DNA of 58,780 nt, from assembly GCA_016929135.1 (NCBI GenBank), contig JAFGJK010000149.1:1-58780 (forward strand). Direction: 5' to 3'. Position 1 is the stretch's first letter; the number at the start of each line of letters is the position of its first letter. The notes under the pieces are model-generated. The model did not search any database, had not been told where the DNA came from, and worked only from the letters and a program-made list of their open reading frames with translations. Of this stretch, positions 36,255 through 44,586 are shown piece after piece. This stretch comes from Spirochaetota bacterium (lineage in GTDB: Bacteria > Spirochaetota > UBA4802 > UBA5550). The translations under genes were made by a program, and so were the position numbers.

Positions 36255-36938
36255 CTATCTGAGCAGTTCGTAAATGGCGATTCCCGGCGTGCCGTCGTCC
36301 CGTTCTATGATCCCGAACTTGTGCTTCTGCTTCATCCCACGCTTGTCGGAGACCATGAAAAGGTTGGTCCATGGCGATTCCTCTTCGAGATAGAGGAATG
36401 AGAGTCTGACGCCGGTATGGGCCGGCCTGGTCGCCCGGAGGAACGACTTCGCCATGCCGTCGAGGGCCTTGTCCTCCTTCACCGGCCGCCGGTATTGTCC
36501 CCGGGAGTAAAGGGCAAGGTACTTGTAGATGTCCTCGTCGGCGGACTTGAGCGAAGCGACGAAGGACTCTATGATCGACACATAGGGGCTGGCCCCCACT
36601 GATACCTCGGTAGTCCGTGCCGATGCGCTGAAGAGTATTGAGTCGTACAAGACGGTGCAGGCGGACTTGATGGCGTAGCTGTTGGATGCGGAGATGTCGA
36701 TCGTTTTCTGGAATATCTCGGTGCCGGCATTGACGTCGATTCCCCTGAGCCCCAGGCTCTTCCCCTCGATGACGCCGGTGACGAGGAAATCAGCCATCTT
36801 GAGTTTGGATATATCGTGATATGTAGAGCCCAGGGCCTGCGCCCTTTCATGGATTTCCACGATGTCCTTCATCATTGAATCCGCGACAATCGATATGCCC
36901 TTGAATCTCTGCATCGTCTCCTTTATCCAGGATTCCAC
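36255..36938 (-). CDS. CsgG/FlgO/LpoB-like envelope protein, N-terminus out of frame
   Basis: The open frame gives 227 residues from a GTG, but the real protein is likely about 41 residues longer. The pattern of a beta strand, helix, ISIVAD, then KMADFLVTGVIEG and LGLRGIDVNAGTEIF is that of periplasmic CsgG/FlgO/LpoB-like domains, whose first strand reads like I-x-V-x-x-L-P-F-E. That missing strand and a signal peptide are found just upstream in another frame (36939-37061). If the gene is expressed from inside, ATG 36914 (GGAG three bases upstream) would give a cytosolic fragment. A TATAAT box (37125-37130) precedes the longer form. The gene may be a recent pseudogene or carry sequencing errors. 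The radical SAM gene follows by nine bases. Confidence 0.65.
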   Translation of the reverse strand: MESWIKETMQRFKGISIVADSMMKDIVEIHERAQALGSTYHDISKLKMADFLVTGVIEGKSLGLRGIDVNAGTEIFQKTIDISASNSYAIKSACTVLYDSILFSASARTTEVSVGASPYVSIIESFVASLKSADEDIYKYLALYSRGQYRRPVKEDKALDGMAKSFLRATRPAHTGVRLSFLYLEEESPWTNLFMVSDKRGMKQKHKFGIIERDDGTPGIAIYELLR

Positions 36939-37061
36939 CTCGTTTTACTGGGGGATTCACCCTCCAGGGGGAGGATCCCCACGGGAATCTCGGCACGGGC
37001 GCTGAATGCGATGCAGACGGTCAATAACATTGCGGCGGGCAGGCCAGCGGAAATTTTTCAT
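36939..37061 (-). pseudogene. Displaced signal peptide of the CsgG-like gene
   Basis: On the minus strand an ATG at 37061 is followed by an A5 run (37054-37058). Read as written it gives a short dead-end peptide. Removing one A gives MKISAGLPAAMLLTVCIAF, a good signal peptide, then SARAEIPVGILPLEGESP. Adding one A to the A4 run at 36943-36946 then joins this to the 227-residue frame through SKNEVESW. Two compensating one-base changes in A runs are thus enough to restore one gene. Confidence 0.6.
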
Positions 37062-37124
37062 GGTGATGACCTCTTGGGGCATATGCACTGTCTATGCAAA
37101 TAATCGCATTACGCAGAATCTGCA

Positions 37125-37130
37125 ATTATA
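37125..37130 (-). promoter_or_regulatory. TATAAT box upstream of the CsgG-like gene
   Basis: A perfect TATAAT on the minus strand, 63 bases before the ATG at 37061. No clear -35 stands 17 bases away (TTATCG with an 18-base spacer is the best). It supports transcription starting upstream of the displaced signal peptide. Confidence 0.4.
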
Positions 37131-37243
37131 AGTAAAAATCATCGGGTGCGATAAAAAATAATTGATAGAATCGGCATCTCGAAAATCATTGCCGGGTATA
37201 CCGGTATTTGATACCGATAACTATATGAGGGACGGGAGACAGA

Positions 37244-37588
37244 ATGATCGAACTCGACTTTGACAAACAGGGCGGTCTGGTGCCGGCGATTGCCCAGGAT
37301 CATGCGACCGGTGAGGTGCTCATGCTGGCCTACATGAACCGCGAATCCTTCGAGCTTACCCTGCGGACCGGCATCGCGCACTACTGGAGCCGTTCACGCA
37401 ATCAGCTCTGGAAGAAGGGGGAGACCTCGGGCAACATTCAGGAGGTCATCGAGGTGCGGATCGACTGCGACAGCGATACCGTACTGCTGAGGATCCGTCA
37501 GATCGGGGGCGCCGCCTGCCACACGGGACGCAGGAGCTGTTTCTACAGGGTTGTCGAAAACGGCGGCATTCGCGAGGAGGAGGAATAG
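37244..37588 (+). CDS. hisI: Phosphoribosyl-AMP cyclohydrolase
   Basis: Third step of histidine synthesis, opening the adenine ring of PR-AMP. 114 residues, the size of the stand-alone enzyme without the HisE domain. The metal site is seen in [13 protein letters not shown], and the zinc cysteine/histidine set in [15 protein letters not shown]. The substrate region is [10 protein letters not shown] and [24 protein letters not shown] stands five bases before the ATG. Downstream hisG starts 34 bases later. GGTAT/ATACC inverted repeats lie about 30-50 bases upstream. Confidence 0.95.
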   Translation: MIELDFDKQGGLVPAIAQDHATGEVLMLAYMNRESFELTLRTGIAHYWSRSRNQLWKKGETSGNIQEVIEVRIDCDSDTVLLRIRQIGGAACHTGRRSCFYRVVENGGIREEEE

Positions 37589-37622
37589 ATGCCGACGGAG
37601 CAACAGGAGAGGAGGGGGAACG

Positions 37623-38516
37623 ATGGGAGCGAAGCTTAAACTGGGGATTCCGAAGGGGAGCCTCGAAAAGGCCACTATAGATCTCTTCGCGAAGGCGGGA
37701 TGGAAGATTGCCGTTTCCAGCAGGAATTATTTTCCCTCTATCGACGACCCGGACATCGTCTGCTCGCTCATCCGGGCCCAGGAGATGGCGCGTTATATTG
37801 AGAACGGCGTGCTCGACCTGGGGCTGACGGGATACGACTGGATACTGGAGAACGAATCCGACGTGGAGATCCTCTCGGACCTGGTCTATTCAAAGGCCAG
37901 CACGAAGAAGGCGCGATGGGTCCTGGCGGTGCCCGAGGACTCGCCCATTGAGAACATCGAGGGGTGCAAGGGAAAGACCATATCCACCGAGCTCGTGAAT
38001 TTCACGAGGCGCTATTTTCAGGGCAGGAACATACCGGTGAAGGTGGAATTCTCGTGGGGGGCCACGGAGGCGAAGGTGGTGGAGGGGCTCGTCGACGCCA
38101 TCGTCGAGGTCACCGAGACCGGATCGACGATACGGGCGCACGGCCTGAAGATCATCCACACCCTGCTGGAGACCAATACGAAGCTCGTGGCCAACAGGCA
38201 GAGCCTCACAGACCCGTGGAAAAAGGGGAAGATCAACCAGATCGCGATGCTGCTGCGGGGCGCCCTGAATGCCGAGAACATGGTGGGCCTGAAGATGAAC
38301 GTCCCCAAGGAGAGCATCGAGAAGATCATCGCCCTGATCCCGAGTCTCACCTCGCCGACGATCGCGCAGCTCTACAATTCAGAGTGGTTCTCACTGGAGA
38401 GCGTAATCGATGAATCGGTGGCGCGCGAGATCATACCGAAGCTCATCGACGGCGGGGCCGACGGCATCATAGAATATCCCCTGAACAAGGTGGTGCAGCG
38501 GAAGGATAACGTCTGA
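37623..38516 (+). CDS. hisG: ATP phosphoribosyltransferase, long form
   Basis: First and feedback-controlled step of histidine synthesis. About 297 residues. The N-terminal substrate domain starts [13 protein letters not shown], and the PRPP-binding stretch is [16 protein letters not shown]. The C-terminal 75 or so residues form the ACT-like HisG_C domain, so this is the long, hexameric form that does not need HisZ. The start is the ATG preceded by a GGAGGGGGA site; a longer reading into hisI is not needed. It converges on the GHKL ATPase gene with 26 bases between stops. Confidence 0.95.
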   Translation: MGAKLKLGIPKGSLEKATIDLFAKAGWKIAVSSRNYFPSIDDPDIVCSLIRAQEMARYIENGVLDLGLTGYDWILENESDVEILSDLVYSKASTKKARWVLAVPEDSPIENIEGCKGKTISTELVNFTRRYFQGRNIPVKVEFSWGATEAKVVEGLVDAIVEVTETGSTIRAHGLKIIHTLLETNTKLVANRQSLTDPWKKGKINQIAMLLRGALNAENMVGLKMNVPKESIEKIIALIPSLTSPTIAQLYNSEWFSLESVIDESVAREIIPKLIDGGADGIIEYPLNKVVQRKDNV

Positions 38517-38542
38517 GGGTGTGTGCGTCCGTTGGCGGCGCC

Positions 38543-39199
38543 TCATTCGATAATTGCGTAGCGGGCGTTGAGGGGTATAATGAGCGTGGCCTGCGTCGAC
38601 TCCTTGTCTGTGGCGATGATCAGGTTCCTGTGCGACAGCTTGAGGCTCTTCAGCATCATCGAAATCATGACCAGCCCCAGCCCCGCCCCCTCCCGTTCCG
38701 GGTCGTCGTCGGCCTTTATGAAGTACTCTGCGATGTCCTCGCACTCCGAGGCCTCCTTCAGCTTCTGGCGGACCTTGTTGATCTCCTGTGACGTCATCTG
38801 CGCCGGGTTGATCACCTTGACATGCATGATATGGTTTTCCACCCAGAAGAATATCTTCACGTGGATGTTCCATTTCCTCGCCAGCTGTTCCAGGTACCCC
38901 GCGTTTTCCCGGCTCATCTCGAGCTTGAAGAGCTTCAACGCCAGCTGGTAGTCCAGCGCCGAGTCGCCGGTTGTCTGCGGCTGATAGTCCTCGAAATAGA
39001 TGTTCTTGAAATTGGCCTTCACCGCGTTCATCAGCAGCTCTTTCACGCAGGTATAGATGGGGGATATCAGTTTCGGATGGTCGTATTTGTACAGGATCCG
39101 TTCGAGTACCAGATGCAGCTTCTGTTCGATGGCATCGGTGACAGAGTAGGCGAGGATGCATATCTTCTTGTTGCTGTCGATGGCCTTCTGAATTTCCAT
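38543..39199 (-). CDS. GHKL ATPase domain protein, soluble
   Basis: 218 residues. An HATPase_c fold is indicated by the N box VKELLMNAVKANF (about residue 52) and the G2 box GAGLGLVMISMMLK (about 170), with TLIIPL as the final strand. Between them a 50-residue helical insertion replaces the usual short loop. There is no histidine phosphotransfer domain, membrane segment or sensor. It could be an anti-sigma kinase, a chemotaxis-like module or an enzyme-specific regulator. It is monocistronic, with GGGA four bases before its ATG. Confidence 0.75.
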   Translation of the reverse strand: MEIQKAIDSNKKICILAYSVTDAIEQKLHLVLERILYKYDHPKLISPIYTCVKELLMNAVKANFKNIYFEDYQPQTTGDSALDYQLALKLFKLEMSRENAGYLEQLARKWNIHVKIFFWVENHIMHVKVINPAQMTSQEINKVRQKLKEASECEDIAEYFIKADDDPEREGAGLGLVMISMMLKSLKLSHRNLIIATDKESTQATLIIPLNARYAIIE

Positions 39200-39355
39200 G
39201 GTTCCCGGTCTGCCTCTGTCGGATCGCCGGTATCATACCGCAGCGCATTAATAGCGTCAATAATATTTTCTGATCCGCTCCGAGGCATCGGTGACTTATT
39301 CCACCCCACCCTGCATGCAGGCATCATGGGAATCTGCCGCAGGTGAGGAGCTGAA

Positions 39356-39395
39356 AAGAGGGGCTGTCCCCAAAGGGACAGCCCCTCTTCTGTTT
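39356..39395 (-). terminator. Intrinsic terminator of the OmpL47-type gene
   Basis: A 15-bp perfect stem (AAGAGGGGCTGTCCC with GGGACAGCCCCTCTT) and a CAAA loop, with TCTTTTC on the minus-strand 3' side. It starts about 20 bases past the stop at 39412. Confidence 0.8.
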
Positions 39396-39411
39396 CCGTT
39401 GATTCTGCCTG

Positions 39412-40464
39412 TTATTCCGGTATGGTGTCGAGCTTGGATTCAGGCGCGATGGTATCGACGAACACCGATAACGACGTGACCTCGGATACATTGCCCACCC
39501 TGTCGATGGCCTTTGCCTCGATGGAATGCTCTCCGTTGGTCTTGAACTTGATCTCGTTGAAATAGGGGGCGAAGTCGCCGACATTGTCGATCCTTACCTG
39601 GATCGACGCGACGCCGGAGTCTGCGTCGGTTGCGCTCACGCCGTATTTCACGTTCGTGGAGGCGATATTCTTGTCATCCGCGGTCTTGTTCAGCACTTCG
39701 CTGGGGGTGATCTGAACGGCCGGGGGTGTGTTGTCCACCGCGAATTTCGCGATGCCCTCGCGGAGCGTGGAGACCTTCCCCTTGTCGTCGCGTATGATGA
39801 AGGAATACTGGTCGTTGCTGTTGTTGACGTTGTCAACGGCGCTCACCTTCATCTCGATCTCGCCGTCAGAGGCGATGCTGAATGGCGCGGTGTACTCCTT
39901 TGCCTCGCCGTTCAGGGTATACTCGACCTTGTTCACTCCCGAAAGCGCGTCGTATGCTTCGATGGTGAAGGTGAAGTTCTTCGAGATGTAGTACTTGCCA
40001 TTGGCGCTGATGACCTGCGAATTGTTGGTTACGGTCACGTCGGGGGCGGTGGTGTCGATGATAACCCTGAAAAGCTTGGCCTCTTCCATGTTCCCGATTT
40101 TGTCAACGCCGTAATAGCTGATCAGATGGTTCCCCTCTGTTTCAATAAGGAAGGGGTTCTGATACACCTGGTAGTCGCCGCTGTCGATGCGGTACATGAT
40201 CTTGTCCAGCAGCAGGTTGTCTTTTGCCTGAAGCTTGAACTGCACCTTCGCATTGGCGAAGATGTTGCCGCTCAGGTAATACACCTTGGCGTCGGGGGAT
40301 ACGACCGTACCCGGCTCAGTGGTGCCGGTATCTGCAGTGCCTGTATCGGTGGATTCAATCTCTTTTGTTTCCGTAGTTGCAGGATCATCCTGCGAATAGG
40401 AAATTGTTGAGAAGGCGATACCGACAACTATGCAGAAAACTATTATTGATAGTCTCTTGTACAT
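39412..40464 (-). CDS. Secreted OmpL47-type repeat protein
   Basis: 350 residues with a signal peptide (cleavage near SYSQDD, residue 25), a Thr/Glu-rich linker (27-57) and three to four tandem domains of about 85 residues. Each ends in a segment such as YYGVDKIGNMEE, VSAVDNVNNSN or AKAIDRVGNVSE and has a following VIIDTTAPDV-type strand. This D-x-x-G/N-N repeat is the OmpL47-type domain described in Leptospira surface proteins. Surface or periplasmic adhesion is the family guess. GGAGGT precedes the ATG; a TTGACA promoter lies upstream and a strong terminator downstream, so it is monocistronic. Confidence 0.78.
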   Translation of the reverse strand: MYKRLSIIVFCIVVGIAFSTISYSQDDPATTETKEIESTDTGTADTGTTEPGTVVSPDAKVYYLSGNIFANAKVQFKLQAKDNLLLDKIMYRIDSGDYQVYQNPFLIETEGNHLISYYGVDKIGNMEEAKLFRVIIDTTAPDVTVTNNSQVISANGKYYISKNFTFTIEAYDALSGVNKVEYTLNGEAKEYTAPFSIASDGEIEMKVSAVDNVNNSNDQYSFIIRDDKGKVSTLREGIAKFAVDNTPPAVQITPSEVLNKTADDKNIASTNVKYGVSATDADSGVASIQVRIDNVGDFAPYFNEIKFKTNGEHSIEAKAIDRVGNVSEVTSLSVFVDTIAPESKLDTIPE

Positions 40465-40517
40465 AGATGACCTCCAGTATGTTGCTACGAAATTTATTCC
40501 ATTGATAAGCAGGTGGT

Positions 40518-40546
40518 ATAGTGCTAGAATTGAGCAATATTGTCAA
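40518..40546 (-). promoter_or_regulatory. Promoter of the OmpL47-type gene
   Basis: A perfect TTGACA (40541-40546) on the minus strand with CACTAT (40518-40523) 17 bases on. The -10 is weak, and a TATACC stands three bases further down. Confidence 0.45.
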
Positions 40547-40579
40547 TATCTTTTCTTTTCAATTTATGGAAAAGAGGGA

Positions 40580-41722
40580 TCAATGCGCTTTTGAGCGGCA
40601 ATCAGACACGCAGTTTCCCGACAGCGCTCGGTTTGGTATTCGTATAAGCGTGGGCTGGTAGATCGCCGGATTGATATAGATAGCGTATACGTGGTTTTCG
40701 GTGCTGAAGATCTCCTTGCCGGAATAGTAGAACATGAAGGATCGGCCCTCGATTCTCGGGAGCGGTGGCGGGATGTAGATGGTCCTGGGGATCCGGCACG
40801 GGAGCTGCTCCAGTGCCCTGCAGGTGATTGATTTTATCTCACCGCCGAGGCCGCAGTAGAGCACCACGTAGCAATCCATTTCATCGTTGAATGTCAGTGT
40901 TGGCTCGCCGGCCACGTCGCCGAAGAACCTTCCGGCCTCGGCGATCTCCGTGGTCCATCCACCGTGGGCCGTCAGAAACTGATACCGCTTCCGCATCGTG
41001 ATCGATGTCTCCGGTGCCCTGGCGATGTATGCGTATGAACTACCGCCGGCGGACCTGTGCCCGGTCACGATGATCCATCCCTGGCGGCGGATCACAGAGT
41101 CCCCGAAGACTGGCTCGTCCCCGCCGAAGAGCATGTGCAGGGGAACGAAGTCCGGCGTGTAATCACCCGCCGGGGCGGGCGGCAGCTTCCATGCGGCGAT
41201 CCCCGTCCCTGCGGTCCTGAAGGGTGATCCGGAACCGACTTCAATGCGGATTGCCATGTAGTAGAGATAGACCGTGTCGCCGAGCCGAATCCCGTCCACC
41301 GGCCAGATCCTGTTCCTGTTGCGGTCACCCCTCTGCCTGAGGAGGAATTCCACCGGCGCCCCGTCGACGCGGAAAAACCTGAACCGCAGGCGTTCAATGG
41401 TGTCGTTGTCTGGCATTCCGGTCAGGGCGATAGAGTTGCTCAGCATCCCCTTCATGACGGCGGAGTCCTCGAAGGCCGACATCGCGGTGATCTTTTTCTT
41501 AAAACGTCCGATGATGGTATCCCCGAAGGTCCAGAGCACCGTCCGTTTGTCAAGCGGTATGGAGGCGCAACCGTCCAGGCCGACGATATCGTCGCTGTCG
41601 GGGTGTACGAAGATGCCCAGATTCTCAACGCGGCATGGATCCTGCCGGCATGAGGGGAGATACGGTATCAGCAGACACAGGATCGATATCGACAGCAGGG
41701 TGAGTGGTCTCCTGAAGTGCAT
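40580..41722 (-). CDS. DUF4185-like lipoprotein
   Basis: 380 residues. The signal ends in YLPSC (cysteine about 25). The mature part looks like a five-bladed-propeller/DUF4185-type domain: repeated strands with TVLWTFGDTIIG, DSVIRRQGWIIVTG and EPTLTFNDEMDCYVVLYCGL. Members are predicted glycan-binding or hydrolase proteins; no catalytic residues can be named. I start at MHFRRPLTL; the longer frame has no signal. It follows the metallo-beta-lactamase-fold gene after 52 bases and may be its partner. Confidence 0.65.
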   Translation of the reverse strand: MHFRRPLTLLSISILCLLIPYLPSCRQDPCRVENLGIFVHPDSDDIVGLDGCASIPLDKRTVLWTFGDTIIGRFKKKITAMSAFEDSAVMKGMLSNSIALTGMPDNDTIERLRFRFFRVDGAPVEFLLRQRGDRNRNRIWPVDGIRLGDTVYLYYMAIRIEVGSGSPFRTAGTGIAAWKLPPAPAGDYTPDFVPLHMLFGGDEPVFGDSVIRRQGWIIVTGHRSAGGSSYAYIARAPETSITMRKRYQFLTAHGGWTTEIAEAGRFFGDVAGEPTLTFNDEMDCYVVLYCGLGGEIKSITCRALEQLPCRIPRTIYIPPPLPRIEGRSFMFYYSGKEIFSTENHVYAIYINPAIYQPTLIRIPNRALSGNCVSDCRSKAH

Positions 41723-41774
41723 GTCTCCAGCCTGTCGTCGATGGAGGATACGCGATGATTCCGCTCGACCCCCC

Positions 41775-42623
41775 TCAGTCGAACACATAGAACACTTGCT
41801 GCTGGGTAAGCCCGGCAAAACCGTATTCCTTGACCTTATCCTCGAAGTCCTCCCAGTTGTCGCCGTAGTGCGTCAGATACATTTTTTTCTTTATCTCCGG
41901 AGAGAACTGCTTCAGCTCCTCGATGCCGGCATGAACGCCGCCGGTGAAGAACTGGCAGTCATGAAAGATGGCCTCGAAGTCGAACCGTGTCTCGTAGAAT
42001 TCAACGAGGTCGTGATCGTACCTGGTATCGCTGGTGAACATGATCCTGTCGTCGATGATCACCCCGCAGCTCCAGAAGGAACTCTGCCAATCGGATGATG
42101 AATCGGGGATATGCTTCGTGCGCATCATCTTGATGTTGATCTCACCGATGTCGACCTTGAATGTCTCCCGCGGATAGTCCGGCAGCCAGATGGGCCGCTT
42201 GATGGTCCAGAAGTCGCTGAAGGAGAGCATGTCTCTGGCCTCCTCCTCGTTGTACGCGCATCCGCCGCGGAGCGACATATCCCAGAGGATATACTGGTAC
42301 GTCTCGTTGACGATCATGAGCGGTTTCTTCTTCGTCACGTAGCGTCCCATGAGGCAGACCTCCTCGAGTCCGCCGATGTGGTCTGCATGCGAATGGGTTA
42401 TGAGAAAATTACTGATATCTGTGACCGGGACCCCCAGTTCGGAAAGGGCCTGGGGGCATTTCGTACCGCAATCGATCAGCACGTGGTCCTTCCCCTTGAT
42501 GATGAGCAGGTTAGTCTGATACTGGCGCTTTGTGAAGGCGCTTCCGGCGCCGATGAAGAACAGCTCAAGCCTGCCGTCGTTCGTGAGGCTCAGCTTCTTT
42601 TTCTTAAGGGTCTCAATTTTCAT
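41775..42623 (-). CDS. Metallo-beta-lactamase-fold hydrolase (RNase Z-like)
   Basis: 282 residues with the metal motif LITHSHADHIGGLEE (HxHxDH) near residue 80, a later TKHIPDSS, the metal aspartate in MFTSDTRYDHD and a terminal histidine in YLTHYGDNW. The N-terminal FFIGAGSAFTKRQYQTNLL is like RNase Z/ElaC and phosphodiesterase relatives. The flexible arm of true tRNase Z is not seen, so a cyclic-nucleotide or other phosphodiesterase is equally possible. The lipoprotein gene lies 52 bases downstream on the same strand. Confidence 0.78.
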   Translation of the reverse strand: MKIETLKKKKLSLTNDGRLELFFIGAGSAFTKRQYQTNLLIIKGKDHVLIDCGTKCPQALSELGVPVTDISNFLITHSHADHIGGLEEVCLMGRYVTKKKPLMIVNETYQYILWDMSLRGGCAYNEEEARDMLSFSDFWTIKRPIWLPDYPRETFKVDIGEINIKMMRTKHIPDSSSDWQSSFWSCGVIIDDRIMFTSDTRYDHDLVEFYETRFDFEAIFHDCQFFTGGVHAGIEELKQFSPEIKKKMYLTHYGDNWEDFEDKVKEYGFAGLTQQQVFYVFD

Positions 42624-42859
42624 GGCTCTACCTCATGAGGTTCGGTATGATACAGGCAGTCCCCGCCGCCCGGAATTGACGTTTTTGATGGATCGTTCAA
42701 TCTACGTCATCTGAATTTATACGTCAAGCGATATAGCGGCGCCGCCGGATTTTTTGTTCCATGAACAACGAGGGGGCGCCGCAGTGTTTGTTGTACATCA
42801 TCGGGTCACGGCATAACGGCTGTGTTGTGTATCATGCAGGGGGCTCGCGCGGCGGGAGC

Positions 42860-43546
42860 CTATTGAATGTTCTCTATACGGAAATTTATCCTCTTCCACA
42901 TGTATCGCGAGTCTTTAAAAAAGGAGGTGATGTAGAAATCGTTGTCCGTGGCGTGCTCGATCACGTTGAGGGCAATCTTGTTCGATTCGTCGGGAACGAT
43001 GAGCCTGTGATCAGTGGTGAGAACCAGCTTCAGCTGGTTCGTCGAGAGGTCGTTGATGCTCGTGACGTGCTCCTCCTCCCGTTCGTCGAAATAATCCTCG
43101 AAGGTCATCTCTTCGTCGATGTAGGCGTGGTACTTGTCGATATAGTTGTAATAGTCAAAGAAGTCCCCGAATTCCTCGATCCCCGCGGATATAAAATCGT
43201 CGTTGATGTAGATGGTAATATAGAAGTAGCAGGGAACCTTCTTTTTCACGGGGACCTTGCGGACCACCTCGCGGAGCATGGAGAACTGGCTGTTGAGGAT
43301 CAGCTCGTTGATGATGAAGCGAACGTGCTTTTTTTTCGTCCAGGTGAATCGATCAATAAGCTTGAGCATCTCCCTGTCAAAGAGCTTGTAGTGCAGCTCG
43401 CCGAGTCCGATCACATAGCGGTAGGGCTGGAGTATCTTGTTCGAACTGTCGTATTTCCCGTCCAGCTTCAGGATGTTCCGCTGCTGGTTCATACGCCTGC
43501 GGTAGTTGAAGGGAACCAATTTATTGTAATCGACTTGCTTTGCCAT
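42860..43546 (-). CDS. Unknown protein, possibly a degenerate GHKL ATPase
   Basis: 228 residues, rich in tyrosine and charged residues, no signal or membrane helix. RFIINELILNSQFSM resembles an N box of GHKL ATPases, and CYFYITIYINDDFIS, SAGIEEFGDFF and NKIALNVIEHATDND sit where the G1 strand and the later helix would be. The glycine boxes (DxGxG, GxGxG) are not found. If related, it would be non-catalytic. I start at MAKQVDYNK rather than 13 codons upstream. It follows the HDAC-like gene by 45 bases on the same strand. The interval 42624-42859 below it holds no gene I can support. Confidence 0.6.
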   Translation of the reverse strand: MAKQVDYNKLVPFNYRRRMNQQRNILKLDGKYDSSNKILQPYRYVIGLGELHYKLFDREMLKLIDRFTWTKKKHVRFIINELILNSQFSMLREVVRKVPVKKKVPCYFYITIYINDDFISAGIEEFGDFFDYYNYIDKYHAYIDEEMTFEDYFDEREEEHVTSINDLSTNQLKLVLTTDHRLIVPDESNKIALNVIEHATDNDFYITSFFKDSRYMWKRINFRIENIQ

Positions 43547-43591
43547 ATAATTTGACCGTAACCAATACCATATACTACCATTCATTGTTTT

Positions 43592-44401
43592 TTAATCAAT
43601 ACTAATTTTAGGTCTTCCGGCGCTTTCACGCAGTCCCTCCAGAAGGGCGATGCAGTTCAGGCCAAGGTCCGGAACGTAGTAACCCCCTTCGAGAACGCCG
43701 AATACCGCTCCGCCGCACCGTTTCACTGCGAAGCTGCCGGCAATCCTGCCGATCTCGCGGAAGTCTGCGGTGCGGAGGTTTTTCCCCCAGTCCTTTTCGT
43801 ACTGGTCGAAGCCGGCTGAGATCCCCAGGATATCGGCGCCGGGGGAATCCTCCAGCGCCGCCCGTGTCGCCTCGAGGTATTCCCCCGGCGTGGGGGCCTG
43901 AACGTTGATAACGGTAACGGCATCGCAGTACCGGAAAATCTCCTCCGTTCCGTCACCGAAATGGAGATCAATGTCGAGAATCACGGCGTTCCGTATTCTT
44001 CCGTCGGCCAGAAGCCTGCTGACAGCGACGGCGATATTGTTGAATATGCAGAAACCCCAGTTATGTCCGGGATTCGCGTGGTGCCCCGGCGGTCGCACGA
44101 CACCGAAGGCCACATGCCCCTCAAGGGCGAGCTCGGCCGCCCTGATGGCGCCCCCCGCGGCGAGGAGCGCCGTCCGATACCGCAGGGGGTCCATCCTCTC
44201 GGCCGCCAGGAGCCCCTCTGAATGGCAGCGCAGGAGATCGCGCTCCTCGCAGGGCCCCGGCATGACCACGATCATGTCATCGCCGAGACCCTTCATTATT
44301 GATGCCACCCTCGCCGGGGATTCACACTCCACGGAGGAGTATCCGGTGAGATACTGGGGATGGTAAACGATCATCACGCTGCCTGCGGTCGTCGACGCCA
44401 T
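43592..44401 (-). CDS. Histone-deacetylase-fold amidohydrolase
   Basis: 269 residues of the HDAC/acetoin utilisation/acetylpolyamine amidohydrolase superfamily. The tandem histidines are in RPPGHHA, the metal-binding set in ILDIDLHFGDGTEE (Asp and His) and SAGFDQYEKD (Asp), and the transition-state tyrosine in EGGYYVPD. Bacterial members deacetylate small amines, acetyl-lysine proteins or acetylpolyamines; the substrate is not readable here. I start at MASTTAG (GAGGAG nine bases upstream) instead of seven codons earlier. It is probably co-transcribed with the 228-residue gene that follows. Confidence 0.85.
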   Translation of the reverse strand: MASTTAGSVMIVYHPQYLTGYSSVECESPARVASIMKGLGDDMIVVMPGPCEERDLLRCHSEGLLAAERMDPLRYRTALLAAGGAIRAAELALEGHVAFGVVRPPGHHANPGHNWGFCIFNNIAVAVSRLLADGRIRNAVILDIDLHFGDGTEEIFRYCDAVTVINVQAPTPGEYLEATRAALEDSPGADILGISAGFDQYEKDWGKNLRTADFREIGRIAGSFAVKRCGGAVFGVLEGGYYVPDLGLNCIALLEGLRESAGRPKISID

Positions 44402-44586
44402 TACTCCTTTCTCCTCATACATGGTAGCGATATCTGCGGGGATATGTCAACAGCAATGCGGCTCCCGCGGCCGCGCCTCAGAACAAGTCGGATCCACAGG
44501 TGACCCGTCGATACAAACTGTTTGACAGTCCCTGAGGGTATGCTACCTGTAGTAAGGATGATCCTACAGAGCGGCGAGGTGACGGG

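Noticed and set aside
42917..42932. AGGAGGTGATG on the plus strand, like a perfect ribosome site and start
   Set aside because: It lies inside the 228-residue minus-strand gene and opens no meaningful frame.
44523..44556. TTGACA and TATGCT before the rhomboid gene as a promoter
   Set aside because: The spacer is only about 11 bases, too short for sigma-70; no better -10 at 16-18 bases.
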